Source: Acinetobacter higginsii
GTDB lineage: Bacteria > Pseudomonadota > Gammaproteobacteria > Pseudomonadales > Moraxellaceae
Reading direction: 5' to 3'
NCBI RefSeq assembly: GCF_000369525.1
Contig: NZ_KB850071.1
Coordinates: 381,032-445,031, forward strand
DNA: 64,000 bases
Shown here: positions 8,614 to 17,389 of the stretch, piece by piece
Layout of the letters: each line of letters starts with the position of its first letter
Position numbering within the stretch: the stretch's first letter is position 1
Program-made: the position numbers and the translations under genes
The notes under the pieces: model-generated
Databases searched by the model: none
What the model was told of the DNA's origin: nothing
What the model saw: the letters and a program-made list of their open reading frames with translations, nothing else

Positions 8614-9929
8614 GATAATGCTGTTTGCTGTAAATAGTGATCAAGACACTGAATATGCTGCTGTAGTGAGCCTTTATTTGTTTGTAGAACCCGCTGAGCC
8701 TGCGTAACCAGTTGCTGAGTCTGTGTCTTATCCCCTAGGCAGGCTAATAATTGCTGTCCCACCTGTTCTGCGTCCTCTCCAATCAGAATCCCTTGCTGAG
8801 CCACAAACTCATCCACAATGGTTTGAAAATTGAAATAACGTGGACCAATGACAGTGGGTACATTCAGGACCATAGGCTCTAAAATATTATGCCCACCGCC
8901 TGGCTCATTCAATGAACCACCAACAAAACAGGCTTGGCTCAAGGCATACCATAACCACATTTCCCCCATACTATCCGCAAGAAATACTTGAGTATCCGCT
9001 TGAATGGATTGTTGCAGGCTACGGCGTTGAGTTTTTAAATTTAAATTTTGGAAGACTTGGTATACCTCATCAAAACGTTCTGGATGACGCGGCACTACAA
9101 TACACAGCAAAGCTGGATTTGAATTTAAATGTGACTGCAATTGTTTGAGTAAACTTTGTTCTTCGGGCGCATGCGTACTGGCTAAAGTAATAATCTGACG
9201 ATCCGCCAATTGCCAATCCTGTTTGAGCTGCTGTGCTTGTTGCAGATACTGCTCTGGTGCTGAAATATCAAATTTAATATTACCAACCACCTGACTTTTG
9301 GCTTGATCTAAACCCAATCCAACATAACGCTGTTGGGTTGCCACATCTTGTGCCAATAGCCAAGTGAGTTGTTGCAGCATGGGTTGAGTTAAACGGCGAA
9401 CCTTGCCATAACCTTTGGCCGATTTTTCGGAAAGACGTGCATTCAATAAAATACAAGGAATCTGTTGCTGTTGTGCTTCAGCAATTAAATTGGGCCAGAT
9501 CTCTGTTTCAACCAATGCCAATAGCCGAGGCTGATACAGATTAAAAAATCGTTTTAATAATGCTTTTTGATCGACGGGCAAATATACCGCCTGAAATAAA
9601 TCGAGATAAGGGGCTTTTAAAAACAGTGATTTTGCCCGTGCTTGCCCAGTCTTGGTGGTATTGGTCACTAAAACCGGATGACCTAATTTTAAATAATGTT
9701 CAATTAAAGGCTGTGCCGCGTTGGTTTCGCCAACAGAAACAGCATGAAACCAAATTGCCCCTAAATTTTTAGCAGGTTGAAACGGCCCAAAACGCTCGAT
9801 ACATTCCTGCTGAAACAGCGCATCACTTTCTGCCCGTTGTTTGATTTTCCAACGGTATAAGGGCTTGATACAAGCCAATAAAACGTTATACCAAAACGGT
9901 GTTTGCTGTGCTGCTGCGTTCTGCGCCAT
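8610..9929 (-). CDS. waaA: 3-deoxy-D-manno-octulosonic acid (Kdo) transferase
   Basis: Adds Kdo from CMP-Kdo to lipid A precursor at the inner-membrane face, an essential step of lipo-oligosaccharide synthesis. 439 aa, close to the family's 420-430. Seen: an N-terminal hydrophobic stretch (about residues 10-25), the conserved acceptor-side motif FHAVSVGETNAAQPL (about 62-76), LVTNTTKTGQARA (about 89-101), and the GT-B nucleotide-binding region FVGGSLNEPGGGHNILEP (about 336-353). Overlaps rsmE; the promoter should lie in the 110 bp before it. Confidence 0.94.
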   Translation of the reverse strand: MAQNAAAQQTPFWYNVLLACIKPLYRWKIKQRAESDALFQQECIERFGPFQPAKNLGAIWFHAVSVGETNAAQPLIEHYLKLGHPVLVTNTTKTGQARAKSLFLKAPYLDLFQAVYLPVDQKALLKRFFNLYQPRLLALVETEIWPNLIAEAQQQQIPCILLNARLSEKSAKGYGKVRRLTQPMLQQLTWLLAQDVATQQRYVGLGLDQAKSQVVGNIKFDISAPEQYLQQAQQLKQDWQLADRQIITLASTHAPEEQSLLKQLQSHLNSNPALLCIVVPRHPERFDEVYQVFQNLNLKTQRRSLQQSIQADTQVFLADSMGEMWLWYALSQACFVGGSLNEPGGGHNILEPMVLNVPTVIGPRYFNFQTIVDEFVAQQGILIGEDAEQVGQQLLACLGDKTQTQQLVTQAQRVLQTNKGSLQQHIQCLDHYLQQTALS

Positions 9930-9981
9930 CCGAGACCATAATTGACAATGTAATTCCAGCTCATTATGCGGAATTTAAAAC

Positions 9982-10021
9982 AAAAACTCATGCAATTTTG
10001 GTAAATCACATGAGTCATTTT
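9982..10021 (-). terminator. Terminator downstream of nemA
   Basis: Stem ACTCATG/CATGAGT with a 16-nt loop; on the minus strand it is followed by TTTTTGTTTT. The plus-strand side also has a T-run. It separates nemA from waaA. Confidence 0.65.
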
Positions 10022-10039
10022 TTAAAGTTTTAAAGCAGA

Positions 10040-11104
10040 TTAAGCTTCTAACTGCTCAAAGGCAGGATAATCGGTATAACCTTCAGCACCATCACCATAT
10101 AAGGTTTGTGGTTGAAGCGGATTTAAAGGTAAATCATGTTGTAAACGTTCAAACAAATCTGGATTGGCAATATATTGTTTACCAAATGAGACTGCATCGG
10201 CTTGGCCTGTCGCCAAAATACGTTTCGCAGAATCCGCCGTTAAACCTTCATTGGCAATCCACACCCCTTTAAATTTAGGACGTAATTTTGGTAATACACT
10301 ATCTGCAGCTTCATATTCACGGGTGAAAATAAAACCAATATTGCGTTGATCTAATTGCTCGACCACATAACCAAACGTTGCTAATGGATTTTCATCACCC
10401 ATATCATGCGAATCACCGCGTGGAGCAAGATGTACACCGACTCGACCAGCACCCCATACTTCGATGAAGGTATCGACAACTTGCAATAATAAACGCGCAC
10501 GGTTTTCAATTGCACCGCCGTATTCATCATCACGATGATTGGTGTTGCTTTGCAGGAATTGATCAATCAGATAACCATTGGCTGCGTGTAACTCAACGCC
10601 ATCAAACCCAGCGGCTTTGGCCTGTTCTGCTGCATTTTTATATTGTGCAACAATTTCCTGAATTTCTTCATGCGATAAAGCACGTGGTGTCACAAAAGGA
10701 CGCTTTGGACGAAGTAAGCTCACTTCACCCGCAGGTTGAATCGCACTTGGTGCCACAGGTGTATCACCATCCAATAAGTCTGGATGTGAAATACGACCAA
10801 CATGCCACAGCTGAACCACAATTTTTGAACCTTGTGCGTGTACGGCTTCAACAATTTTATGCCATGCCTGAGCTTGTTCTTGCGACCATAGGCCTGGTGT
10901 ATTGGCATATCCCGCTGCTTTAGGGCTGATCACCGTTGCTTCGGTAATAATAAGGCCAGCATTGGCGCGTTGTTGGTAATATTCCACCATCAAATCATTT
11001 GGAATACGCTGTGCACCACTACGTGCTCTCGTTAAAGGAGCTAAAACTAAGCGGTTTTTAATCGTGAAATCACCTACTTGCAAAGTAGAATTTAGTTCAG
11101 CCAT
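10040..11104 (-). CDS. nemA: Old yellow enzyme-family alkene reductase
   Basis: FMN-containing ene-reductase that reduces activated C=C bonds (enones, N-ethylmaleimide) and nitro compounds with NAD(P)H. 354 aa TIM barrel, full length. Seen: RLVLAPLTRARS (about residues 18-29), QLWHVGRISHPD (about 98-109), the active-site segment FDGVELHAANGYLIDQFLQ (about 169-187), and YGGAIENRARL (about 199-209). It follows the ArsR-family gene by 27 bp and is probably controlled by it. Its physiological substrate is not known; detoxification of electrophiles is inferred from the family. Confidence 0.92.
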   Translation of the reverse strand: MAELNSTLQVGDFTIKNRLVLAPLTRARSGAQRIPNDLMVEYYQQRANAGLIITEATVISPKAAGYANTPGLWSQEQAQAWHKIVEAVHAQGSKIVVQLWHVGRISHPDLLDGDTPVAPSAIQPAGEVSLLRPKRPFVTPRALSHEEIQEIVAQYKNAAEQAKAAGFDGVELHAANGYLIDQFLQSNTNHRDDEYGGAIENRARLLLQVVDTFIEVWGAGRVGVHLAPRGDSHDMGDENPLATFGYVVEQLDQRNIGFIFTREYEAADSVLPKLRPKFKGVWIANEGLTADSAKRILATGQADAVSFGKQYIANPDLFERLQHDLPLNPLQPQTLYGDGAEGYTDYPAFEQLEA

Positions 11105-11131
11105 GATCGCCTCAACTTACACTTCTTCGAT

Positions 11132-11434
11132 TTAAAGTGCTTGTTTCAAATGTTCGATATATTGCTGAATCAAAGCTTCATTGCGCGTGAAATAAGACCA
11201 CTGTCCATATTTCTCAACCTTAATCAAACCTGCCTGTTGCAATACAGACAAATGATTCGACATGGTCGATTGTGCAACTTTTCCTAAACGTTCGATGTGC
11301 CCTGCACATACACCCCGTTCAAAACTACCACCACATTGCTCAACGGGTAGAAATTGCTCAGGCTCTTTTAGCCATTGCAAAATCTGTCGACGTAATGGAT
11401 TGGCTAAGGCTTTGCTTATAACATCAATATCCAT
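11132..11434 (-). CDS. ArsR-family transcriptional repressor
   Basis: 100 aa winged-helix repressor. The HTH is at about residues 53-75 (KVAQSTMSNHLSVLQQAGLI). Two cysteines, in VEQCGGSFERGVCAGHIERL at about residues 33-45, lie just before the HTH and could sense thiol-reactive compounds. A GTG at 11476 would add 14 residues, but the ATG at 11434 is preceded by GGTGAG and begins the family's usual N-terminus. It heads an operon with the OYE reductase gene. Two palindromic sites lie directly upstream, so autoregulation is likely. Metal sensing cannot be excluded. Confidence 0.87.
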   Translation of the reverse strand: MDIDVISKALANPLRRQILQWLKEPEQFLPVEQCGGSFERGVCAGHIERLGKVAQSTMSNHLSVLQQAGLIKVEKYGQWSYFTRNEALIQQYIEHLKQAL

Positions 11435-11502
11435 AGACTCACCACGTTTCTCAAGCGGCAACACTTTGTTCAGCACCTAAATCCAGTATATCGAAATTTT
11501 CA

Positions 11503-11536
11503 AATATTAATATCCATTTTTTTCGATATTAATATC
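11503..11536. promoter_or_regulatory. Tandem palindromic operator candidate for arsR-nemA
   Basis: A perfect 12-bp palindrome, GATATTAATATC, at 11525-11536 and a second, AATATTAATATC, at 11503-11514 (core ATATTAATAT in both). Their centres are 22 bp apart, two helical turns. A related TTTTTTCGA flanks the upstream site. The position 69-102 bp before the arsR start fits autoregulation; binding by this ArsR protein is inferred. Confidence 0.6.
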
Positions 11537-11596
11537 ATATTTTTTCGATTAACTGACCGATGCTGAACGAGATTGCCGTTTTAATTGGATTAAAAC

Positions 11597-12692
11597 TTAT
11601 AAACCTTGTTTCAAACTTGCTTCGATGAATTTATCTAAGTCACCATCTAACACTGCTTTGGTGTTGGAATTTTCCACACCTGTACGCAAGTCTTTAATAC
11701 GTGAGTCATCGAGCACATACGAACGAATTTGACTTCCCCAACCGATATCTGACTTCGAGTCTTCTAAGGCTTGAGCAGCTTCATTCCGTTTGCTCATCTC
11801 TAATTCATAGAGCTTGGCACGTAATTGCTTCCACGCATGGTCACGGTTGGCATGTTGTGAACGTTGGTTCTGACACGCCACCACAATGCCTGTCGGTGCG
11901 TGAGTTAAACGAACTGCAGAATCAGTTTTGTTAATATGCTGACCACCCGCACCCGAAGCACGGTAAGTATCGGTACGAACATCAGATGGATTGATATCAA
12001 TTTCGATATTGTCATCAATCTCAGGTGAAATAAACACGGCTGAGAATGAAGTATGACGGTTGTTGTTACTGTCAAATGGTGACTTACGCACTAAACGATG
12101 TACGCCACTTTCGGTACGTAACCAACCATAGGCAAACTCACCATCTACACGGATGGTTGCTGATTTAATCCCAGCCACATCACCATCTGATACTTCCATC
12201 AATTCAGCTTTAAAGCCATGACGTTCAATCCAGCGTAAATACATACGCAATAACATCGACGCCCAATCCTGTGCTTCAGTACCGCCTGAACCCGATTGAA
12301 TCTCAAGGAAGCACGGATTTGGATCCATCGGATTACTGAACATACGGCGGAATTCAAGATTACCTAAGGCCTGTTCAGCACTGTCTAATTCTGCTTGAAC
12401 ATCCAGCAATAAACTTTCATCATCCGCTTCAACCGCAAGGTCAAGCATGGCTTTGGCATCATCCAACTGTTCAGCAAGACGGTCAAATACACCTAATGTG
12501 TTTTCTAAACTGCCCTTTTCTTTTGCGATGGCCTGAGCACGGCTTTGATCATTCCAAATCGCAGGGTCTTCTAATTCTCTTAAAACTTCTTCTAAACGCT
12601 CAGCTTTTAGATCGTAGTCAAAGATACCCCCGTAGTGTTTGGCTACGATCAGATAAGTCTTTCAATTGAATTAAATACGGATTAATTTCCAC
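11597..12692 (-). CDS. prfB: Peptide chain release factor 2, with programmed +1 frameshift
   Basis: RF2 recognises UGA and UAA stop codons and triggers peptide release. The gene is in two frames: GTG at 12692 starts 24 codons (begins [13 protein letters not shown], ends TLRGYL) that reach an in-frame TGA at 12618-12620. A +1 slip on CTT TGA C (skipping base 12620) continues as [13 protein letters not shown] to the stop at 11597, giving 364 aa. The classic slip signal is present: a GGGGG Shine-Dalgarno-like run, then TAT, CTT, TGA, C. The GGQ motif ([20 protein letters not shown]) is intact. The frameshift is the known RF2 autoregulatory circuit. Reading only an unbroken frame would start wrongly at 12466 or 12619. 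Confidence 0.96.
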
Positions 12693-13009
12693 GCGTGTTT
12701 TCTCACAACTTTTTCACTTAATCCGCTATTTTAACATAACTGTTTTAGTCGACACAGCCATGTCATTTTGAATACATTTATTTATTAAAATTGATTTTTT
12801 AAATTACTTAATTTTATGCCTGAAATGTTTAGTCAGATTTCTGCGACCCTAGTTTTTGTATAAAAATTAAACCAATTACACTAAAACACACAATCTCTCC
12901 TAAGTTTTAATAAATCAAAACATTGATTTTTTATCAAATAATATCAATAAGATAAAATGTCAAAATTACAAGTCAATTACATTCGTACTGTTCGATTACC
13001 TTATCAAGA
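12693..13009. other. Intergenic region prfB / porin 1
   Basis: A very A+T-rich stretch with no credible gene. It should contain the prfB promoter on the minus strand, but no clear -35/-10 pair stands out. The porin promoter lies at its right end. Confidence 0.4.
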
Positions 13010-13059
13010 TTGACGATATTGAAAATTACTCTAGACTCAAGTTGTAACAAAACATGTAT
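13010..13059 (+). promoter_or_regulatory. Promoter and conserved leader of porin 1
   Basis: TTGACG at 13010-13015, a 16-bp spacer and TAGACT at 13032-13037 make a sigma70-type promoter. The leader motif TGTAACAAAACATGTAT (13043-13059) recurs with one change before porin 2, at nearly the same distance from a matching promoter. The transcript would have a leader of about 60 nt. Confidence 0.65.
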
Positions 13060-13101
13060 CAGTGTTTAACACTTGGTTTAAATCTTAATGAGGAAACAAC
13101 C

Positions 13102-13914
13102 ATGAAAAAATTAGCAATTGCATCAGCACTTTTATCTGCAATCGCAGTAACAGGAACTGCTCATGCTTATCAAGCTGAGGTAGGTGGTTCTTATACCTAT
13201 AAAGACCAAGATCGTTTTGGTGACAATGATCGTTTCAGCGTAGACGGCAAATATTACTTTAACCCAGTACAAACACGTAATGCACCTCTTGCAGAAGCAG
13301 CGTTCCTTGACCGTGCGAGCAATGTAAAAGCACAATACGCGCATGAAAAAGATGATGCATTCAAAAACAACCAATATGGCGCAGGTATTGAATACTTTGT
13401 TCCAAACAGCGATTTCTATTTAAGCGGTAATATTGGCCGTGAAGAAATCAAACCGAATTCTAAATATGCAACTGACGAAGACAAATTAAAAATCAACCAT
13501 TACTCAGCAGAAGTCGGTTACTTACCAGCACCAGGTTTATTGGTTGCTGCGGGTGCGAAAACTGTTGATGTAAAAGATGGTGATCGTGATACAAGCCCAA
13601 CACTTCGTGCCAAGTACGTAACTAAAGTTGGTCAAAATGATGTGAACCTAGAAGCATATACTGCTTTTGGTGACAGTAAAGAAGTGAAGTTAAAAGGTGA
13701 TTACTTCATCGACAAAACTTTAAGTGTTGGTGTGGATTATCAAAAACTTAAATATGATGACACTATCGTCAATTCAAATGAATGGGGTATTTCTGCGAAG
13801 AAATTCTTCAACCAACAAGTGAGTTTAGAAGGTCGTGTAGGCTTCGGTAACGATAAATCATATATTGATAATGACTACACTTCATTCGGTATTCGTGGCG
13901 CATACCGCTTCTAA
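13102..13914 (+). CDS. Putative outer-membrane porin, Omp33-36-like (paralogue 1)
   Basis: 270 aa. Signal peptide MKKLAIASALLSAIAVTGTA ending AHA before YQAEVGG; the mature part is beta-strand rich with alternating aromatic residues and ends in Phe (GAYRF), typical of outer-membrane barrels. The motif KYYFNPVQTRNAPLAEAAFL (about residues 50-69) is shared with the next gene and resembles the GPLAEAAFL region of Acinetobacter Omp33-36. Start: an upstream in-frame ATG at 13054 is ignored because the ATG at 13102 follows GAGG and begins the signal peptide. It has its own promoter and terminator. Transported solutes are unknown. Confidence 0.85.
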   Translation: MKKLAIASALLSAIAVTGTAHAYQAEVGGSYTYKDQDRFGDNDRFSVDGKYYFNPVQTRNAPLAEAAFLDRASNVKAQYAHEKDDAFKNNQYGAGIEYFVPNSDFYLSGNIGREEIKPNSKYATDEDKLKINHYSAEVGYLPAPGLLVAAGAKTVDVKDGDRDTSPTLRAKYVTKVGQNDVNLEAYTAFGDSKEVKLKGDYFIDKTLSVGVDYQKLKYDDTIVNSNEWGISAKKFFNQQVSLEGRVGFGNDKSYIDNDYTSFGIRGAYRF

Positions 13915-13941
13915 GACTTGAACAGAAGTTTGTAACATCGG

Positions 13942-13973
13942 AAACGCCCTGAATCATTCAGGGCGTTTTTTTA
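13942..13973 (+). terminator. Intrinsic terminator of porin 1
   Basis: Stem ACGCCCTGAAT / ATTCAGGGCGT with a 1-2 nt centre followed by TTTTTTTATT. This is strong and stops read-through into the second porin gene. Confidence 0.92.
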
Positions 13974-14046
13974 TTGCTCCCCATTTTCTTATCATTTTCA
14001 ATCCTCCACTTTTGTTTTTTCCCCAGCTTAATCCTGTATTTAAGAA

Positions 14047-14097
14047 TTGACGCTTAGCTATTTTTGAATACACTACTTCGTGTAACAAAATATGTAT
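14047..14097 (+). promoter_or_regulatory. Promoter and conserved leader of porin 2
   Basis: TTGACG at 14047-14052, a 16-bp spacer, TACACT at 14069-14074, then TGTAACAAAATATGTAT at 14081-14097. It has the same architecture as the porin 1 promoter. GGGGGAAA precedes the start codon as a strong ribosome-binding site. Confidence 0.65.
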
Positions 14098-14121
14098 TAT
14101 TTTTAATCGGGGGAAATTCGA

Positions 14122-14979
14122 ATGAAAAAACTAAGTCTTCTTGCAACACTCATAAGTGCTTGCTTTGCCATCAATGCCCATGCTTATCAAACAGAAGCCA
14201 ATGGTGCATATGAACATATCAACATGGATGATGGGAAAGGCAACAGTGCAGTCATCAGCGGTAAATATTATTTTAACCCTGTGCAAACCCGTAATGCGCC
14301 CTTAGCAGAAGCTGCTTTCTTAGATAAGGCATCGAATATCGGTGGCGGCTATGCCTATAGCAAACTGAAAGATGACGAAGATCTCGGTGACTTACAATTC
14401 AATATTATCGGCCTTCAAGGTGAGTTCTACGTCCCTAACTCACAATTTTATCTTTCTGGTGCCTTACATCGTACCAATGTCAAAGCAACAATGAATGGCT
14501 TAGGCTCTCATTCCGAAAATGGCGATGGCTATAGTCTTGAAGCAGGTTTCTTACCAATCAATGGATTACTCCTAGCAGTGGGTGTTGCAGATTTATCTGA
14601 TAGCCTAAATCCAGTTCAGGTTGCGCAATACGGCTTTAGCAACACACTTTCAAACGCTGCAATTGTGTCTGGCGAAAATGACGATACCGCCGTTTCTTTA
14701 CGTGCGAAATATGTTTCACAAATTGGTGGTTACTATACCAACTTTGAAGCACTCAGCTATATCGGTGATGAAACAACCTACCGCCTAGGTGCAGATCTTT
14801 ATCTTGATCCAACCCTCAGTGTCGGCATCTCATTTGCAGATTCTACCGCTGATGATTCAGACAGTGTTTTCAATATTCACGCGCAAAAATTCTTTACGCC
14901 ACAATTTGCTTTAGGCGTCGGTTATACCACAACAGATGGTGTTGATTCTTATGGCCTCAACGGTACTGTCCGCTTCTAA
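14122..14979 (+). CDS. Putative outer-membrane porin, Omp33-36-like (paralogue 2)
   Basis: 285 aa, a tandem paralogue of the preceding gene. Signal peptide MKKLSLLATLISACFAINAHA before YQTEANG; the shared block GKYYFNPVQTRNAPLAEAAF occurs at about residues 47-66, and the barrel ends in Phe (NGTVRF). It differs by an insertion at about 160-190 (LNPVQVAQYGFSNTLSNAAI) that could form a longer extracellular or pore-lining loop. The conserved promoter suggests a duplication that included regulation, followed by divergence of loops. The solute is unknown. Confidence 0.84.
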   Translation: MKKLSLLATLISACFAINAHAYQTEANGAYEHINMDDGKGNSAVISGKYYFNPVQTRNAPLAEAAFLDKASNIGGGYAYSKLKDDEDLGDLQFNIIGLQGEFYVPNSQFYLSGALHRTNVKATMNGLGSHSENGDGYSLEAGFLPINGLLLAVGVADLSDSLNPVQVAQYGFSNTLSNAAIVSGENDDTAVSLRAKYVSQIGGYYTNFEALSYIGDETTYRLGADLYLDPTLSVGISFADSTADDSDSVFNIHAQKFFTPQFALGVGYTTTDGVDSYGLNGTVRF

Positions 14980-14996
14980 TCAATAGCGTTTAACAA

Positions 14997-15028
14997 TAAA
15001 AAATCCGCTCATCAGAGCGGATTTTTTA
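14997..15028. terminator. Bidirectional terminator porin 2 / recJ
   Basis: Stem AAATCCGCTC / GAGCGGATTT with loop ATCA and flanking A and T runs on both sides. It serves the convergent porin 2 and recJ genes. Confidence 0.9.
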
Positions 15029-16726
15029 TTGTTTTAAATAAGCGATTTGCAATTGTAGACGGGTGTTGCCATTAAAGACATTCCGTTCCAAGGTATACAC
15101 CAAATCGACATAACCCAGCATTGGATTAAATTCAAAACGGTCCATCGCATTAAATGCAATCGCATCAATCGAATGTGACCCGACCGCCAATTTGAGTTTT
15201 AAATGTTGCTCTTTAAGCCAACGATAATCGATCACTTTGAATCGCCCTTCAAATTGCGGCAGTGGAAACTTTTGCCCCCAAGGCCCAAGTTGTTCAATCC
15301 AATCCAAAGTCCCTAAATGTAAATCCGAATCGCCCAGCTCGCCATCAGTCCATAACGTTGCCGTGAATAATTCATCATCCATTTCAGCAATCGCTTGGGT
15401 GAAAGCCGTTTTGAATGCAGCAAAATTTTCTTTCTTCAGGGTTAAACCCGCGGCTGCAGCATGCCCGCCAAAATGACTGACCAAATGTGGATAGTGTTCT
15501 GCAACTTGCTCAATGGTATCTCGGATATGAATCCCATCAATCGACCGTGCCGAACCTTTAATATGAATCCCATCTTCATCAGGAGCAAACACTAAACTTG
15601 GACGATGAAATTGCTCCTTTAAACGTCCAGCCACAATGCCAATCACACCTTGGTGCCATTGTTCATCAAACATTACCAATGCTACAGGTAAATGCTCTGT
15701 TTCTAACTGAATATGTTGCAGTGCACTCAGTGCTTGCTGCTTCATTTCAGTTTCAACTTGACGGCGTTCGATATTAAGCTGATTCAACTGTTGTGCAATC
15801 GGATAAGCGGTTGCCATATCAGCAGCAAGTAAACACTCAATGCCGATCCGCATGCTTTCCATTCGACCTGCTGCATTGATTCGCGGACCTACCACAAAGC
15901 CTAAATCTTGCGCACGCAAACTGGCTGCGTCACGTCCTGCAATATCCAGTAAGGCTAAAATACCTGCACGACATTGATGTTGCTGAATCCGCTTTAATCC
16001 GGCATCAATCAAGATACGATTGTTATAATCCAAACTGGCGACATCGGCATAAGTCCCTAATGCGACCAAGTCGAGATACTGGGTCACTTTACTGCTGCTT
16101 TTGCCTTGATGGCTGCGTGAACTGGCCAATTTCGCCAATACATAAAAAGCCACGCCCACCCCAGCCAAAGCCTTACTTGAAAACCCACAACCAAGTTGGT
16201 TCGGATTAACCACAGCCTCAGCACTCGGTGTCGGTTTGGTGGTTAAATGGTGATCGGTAATGATCACCTGCATACCTAACGCTTGAGCCGTGTCCACACC
16301 CGCATGGCTGGATATACCATTATCTACCGTAATCAACAGATCTGGTTGATAGCTCTGCTTTGCCAATTCAGCAATGGCGGGCGTAAGTCCATAACCATAC
16401 TTAAAACGATCAGGCACCAGATATTCAACTCTGGCACCCATATCTTGCAAGACAAGCACCATTAAAGCGGTACTGGTCGCGCCATCGGCATCATAGTCCC
16501 CCACAATCACGATCTGTTTTTGCTGATCAATGGCTTGATCGATCAACGCAACTGCCTCTGCTAAGCCTTTAAGCTCTGGAGATAGCAAGTGCTTGAGTTT
16601 CAGTTCCAGCTCTTGCTCAGACTGCACACCACGCCTTGCTAAAATTTCAGCAATAAAAGCAGGCACGCCCTGAAACTGTTCAGGGCGTGTAAGCAAGGGT
16701 CTTTTTTGAATTTGAATCTGCGTCAT
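15026..16726 (-). CDS. recJ: Single-strand-specific DNA exonuclease RecJ
   Basis: 5'-3' ssDNA exonuclease in recombination and mismatch repair. 566 aa, normal length. DHH-superfamily motifs: VIVGDYDADGATSTAL (about residues 72-87), LITVDNGISSHAGVD (about 131-145), IITDHHLT (about 155-162, the DHH), and the DHHA1 motif SHFGGHAAAAGLTL (about 413-426); the C-terminus holds the OB-like domain. It follows pdxH by a single base, so translation may be coupled. glmM, pdxH and recJ appear to form one operon. Confidence 0.96.
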   Translation of the reverse strand: MTQIQIQKRPLLTRPEQFQGVPAFIAEILARRGVQSEQELELKLKHLLSPELKGLAEAVALIDQAIDQQKQIVIVGDYDADGATSTALMVLVLQDMGARVEYLVPDRFKYGYGLTPAIAELAKQSYQPDLLITVDNGISSHAGVDTAQALGMQVIITDHHLTTKPTPSAEAVVNPNQLGCGFSSKALAGVGVAFYVLAKLASSRSHQGKSSSKVTQYLDLVALGTYADVASLDYNNRILIDAGLKRIQQHQCRAGILALLDIAGRDAASLRAQDLGFVVGPRINAAGRMESMRIGIECLLAADMATAYPIAQQLNQLNIERRQVETEMKQQALSALQHIQLETEHLPVALVMFDEQWHQGVIGIVAGRLKEQFHRPSLVFAPDEDGIHIKGSARSIDGIHIRDTIEQVAEHYPHLVSHFGGHAAAAGLTLKKENFAAFKTAFTQAIAEMDDELFTATLWTDGELGDSDLHLGTLDWIEQLGPWGQKFPLPQFEGRFKVIDYRWLKEQHLKLKLAVGSHSIDAIAFNAMDRFEFNPMLGYVDLVYTLERNVFNGNTRLQLQIAYLKQ

Positions 16727-17377
16727 TTATGGCATCAAACGTTGGATAGTCCAAAGACCATTTTGTTTTTCATAACTTAAACGATCATGTAAGCGATTTG
16801 GTCGCCCTTGCCAAAACTCATAATAATCTGCTTCTAAGCGATAACCACCCCAAAACTCAGGCTTATCCAGTTCAGCTTGAGCCTGAGCTTGCAGCGCTTG
16901 AAAGCGTTGTTGCAATAACTCACGACTTTCAATCACCCCGCTTTGTGGAGTACTGATATGCGCAGCAATCTGACTGTCACGTGGGCGCTTATGATAGTAA
17001 TCCGTCGATTCTTGTTCAGAAATCTTCACGACTTTGCCAGCAATGCGGATCTGACGCTCTAAACTTGGCCAATAAAACAGCAGCTCAGCATACGGATTAT
17101 CAGCTAAGTCTAAACCCTTTTGGCTGTCATAATTGGTATAGAAATCATAGCCTGCTTCTGTCGCACCACGTAATAATACGGTACGCACATGCGGACGCCC
17201 TTGAGCATTTGCCGTGGCTAATGACATCGCATAGGGTTCATGTAAATTGGCAGCTAATGCATGATTAAACCAATTCAGAAACTGTAAATGCGGCTGTAAG
17301 CTGATCTGGGCTTCATGTAATTCACCCTGCTCATAACTCAAACGCAACTCACTCAGGTCTTTAATGACATCACTCAT
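16727..17377 (-). CDS. pdxH: Pyridoxamine/pyridoxine 5'-phosphate oxidase
   Basis: FMN enzyme that oxidises PNP or PMP to pyridoxal 5'-phosphate, the last step of vitamin B6 synthesis and salvage. 216 aa, normal. Seen: RPHVRTVLLRGATEAGYDFYTNY (FMN-binding, residues about 61-83), the substrate region RPRDSQIAAHISTPQSGVI (about 134-152), WGGYRLEADYYEFWQG and RLHDRLSY near the C-terminus (about 174-200). It lies between glmM (12 bp upstream) and recJ (adjacent). Confidence 0.96.
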   Translation of the reverse strand: MSDVIKDLSELRLSYEQGELHEAQISLQPHLQFLNWFNHALAANLHEPYAMSLATANAQGRPHVRTVLLRGATEAGYDFYTNYDSQKGLDLADNPYAELLFYWPSLERQIRIAGKVVKISEQESTDYYHKRPRDSQIAAHISTPQSGVIESRELLQQRFQALQAQAQAELDKPEFWGGYRLEADYYEFWQGRPNRLHDRLSYEKQNGLWTIQRLMP

Positions 17378-17389
17378 GATGGCTCCCCC

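Noticed and set aside
12466..12619. prfB start at an internal ATG (12466)
   Set aside because: The region before it is conserved RF2 sequence in the same frame and connects to the GTG start through the frameshift site.
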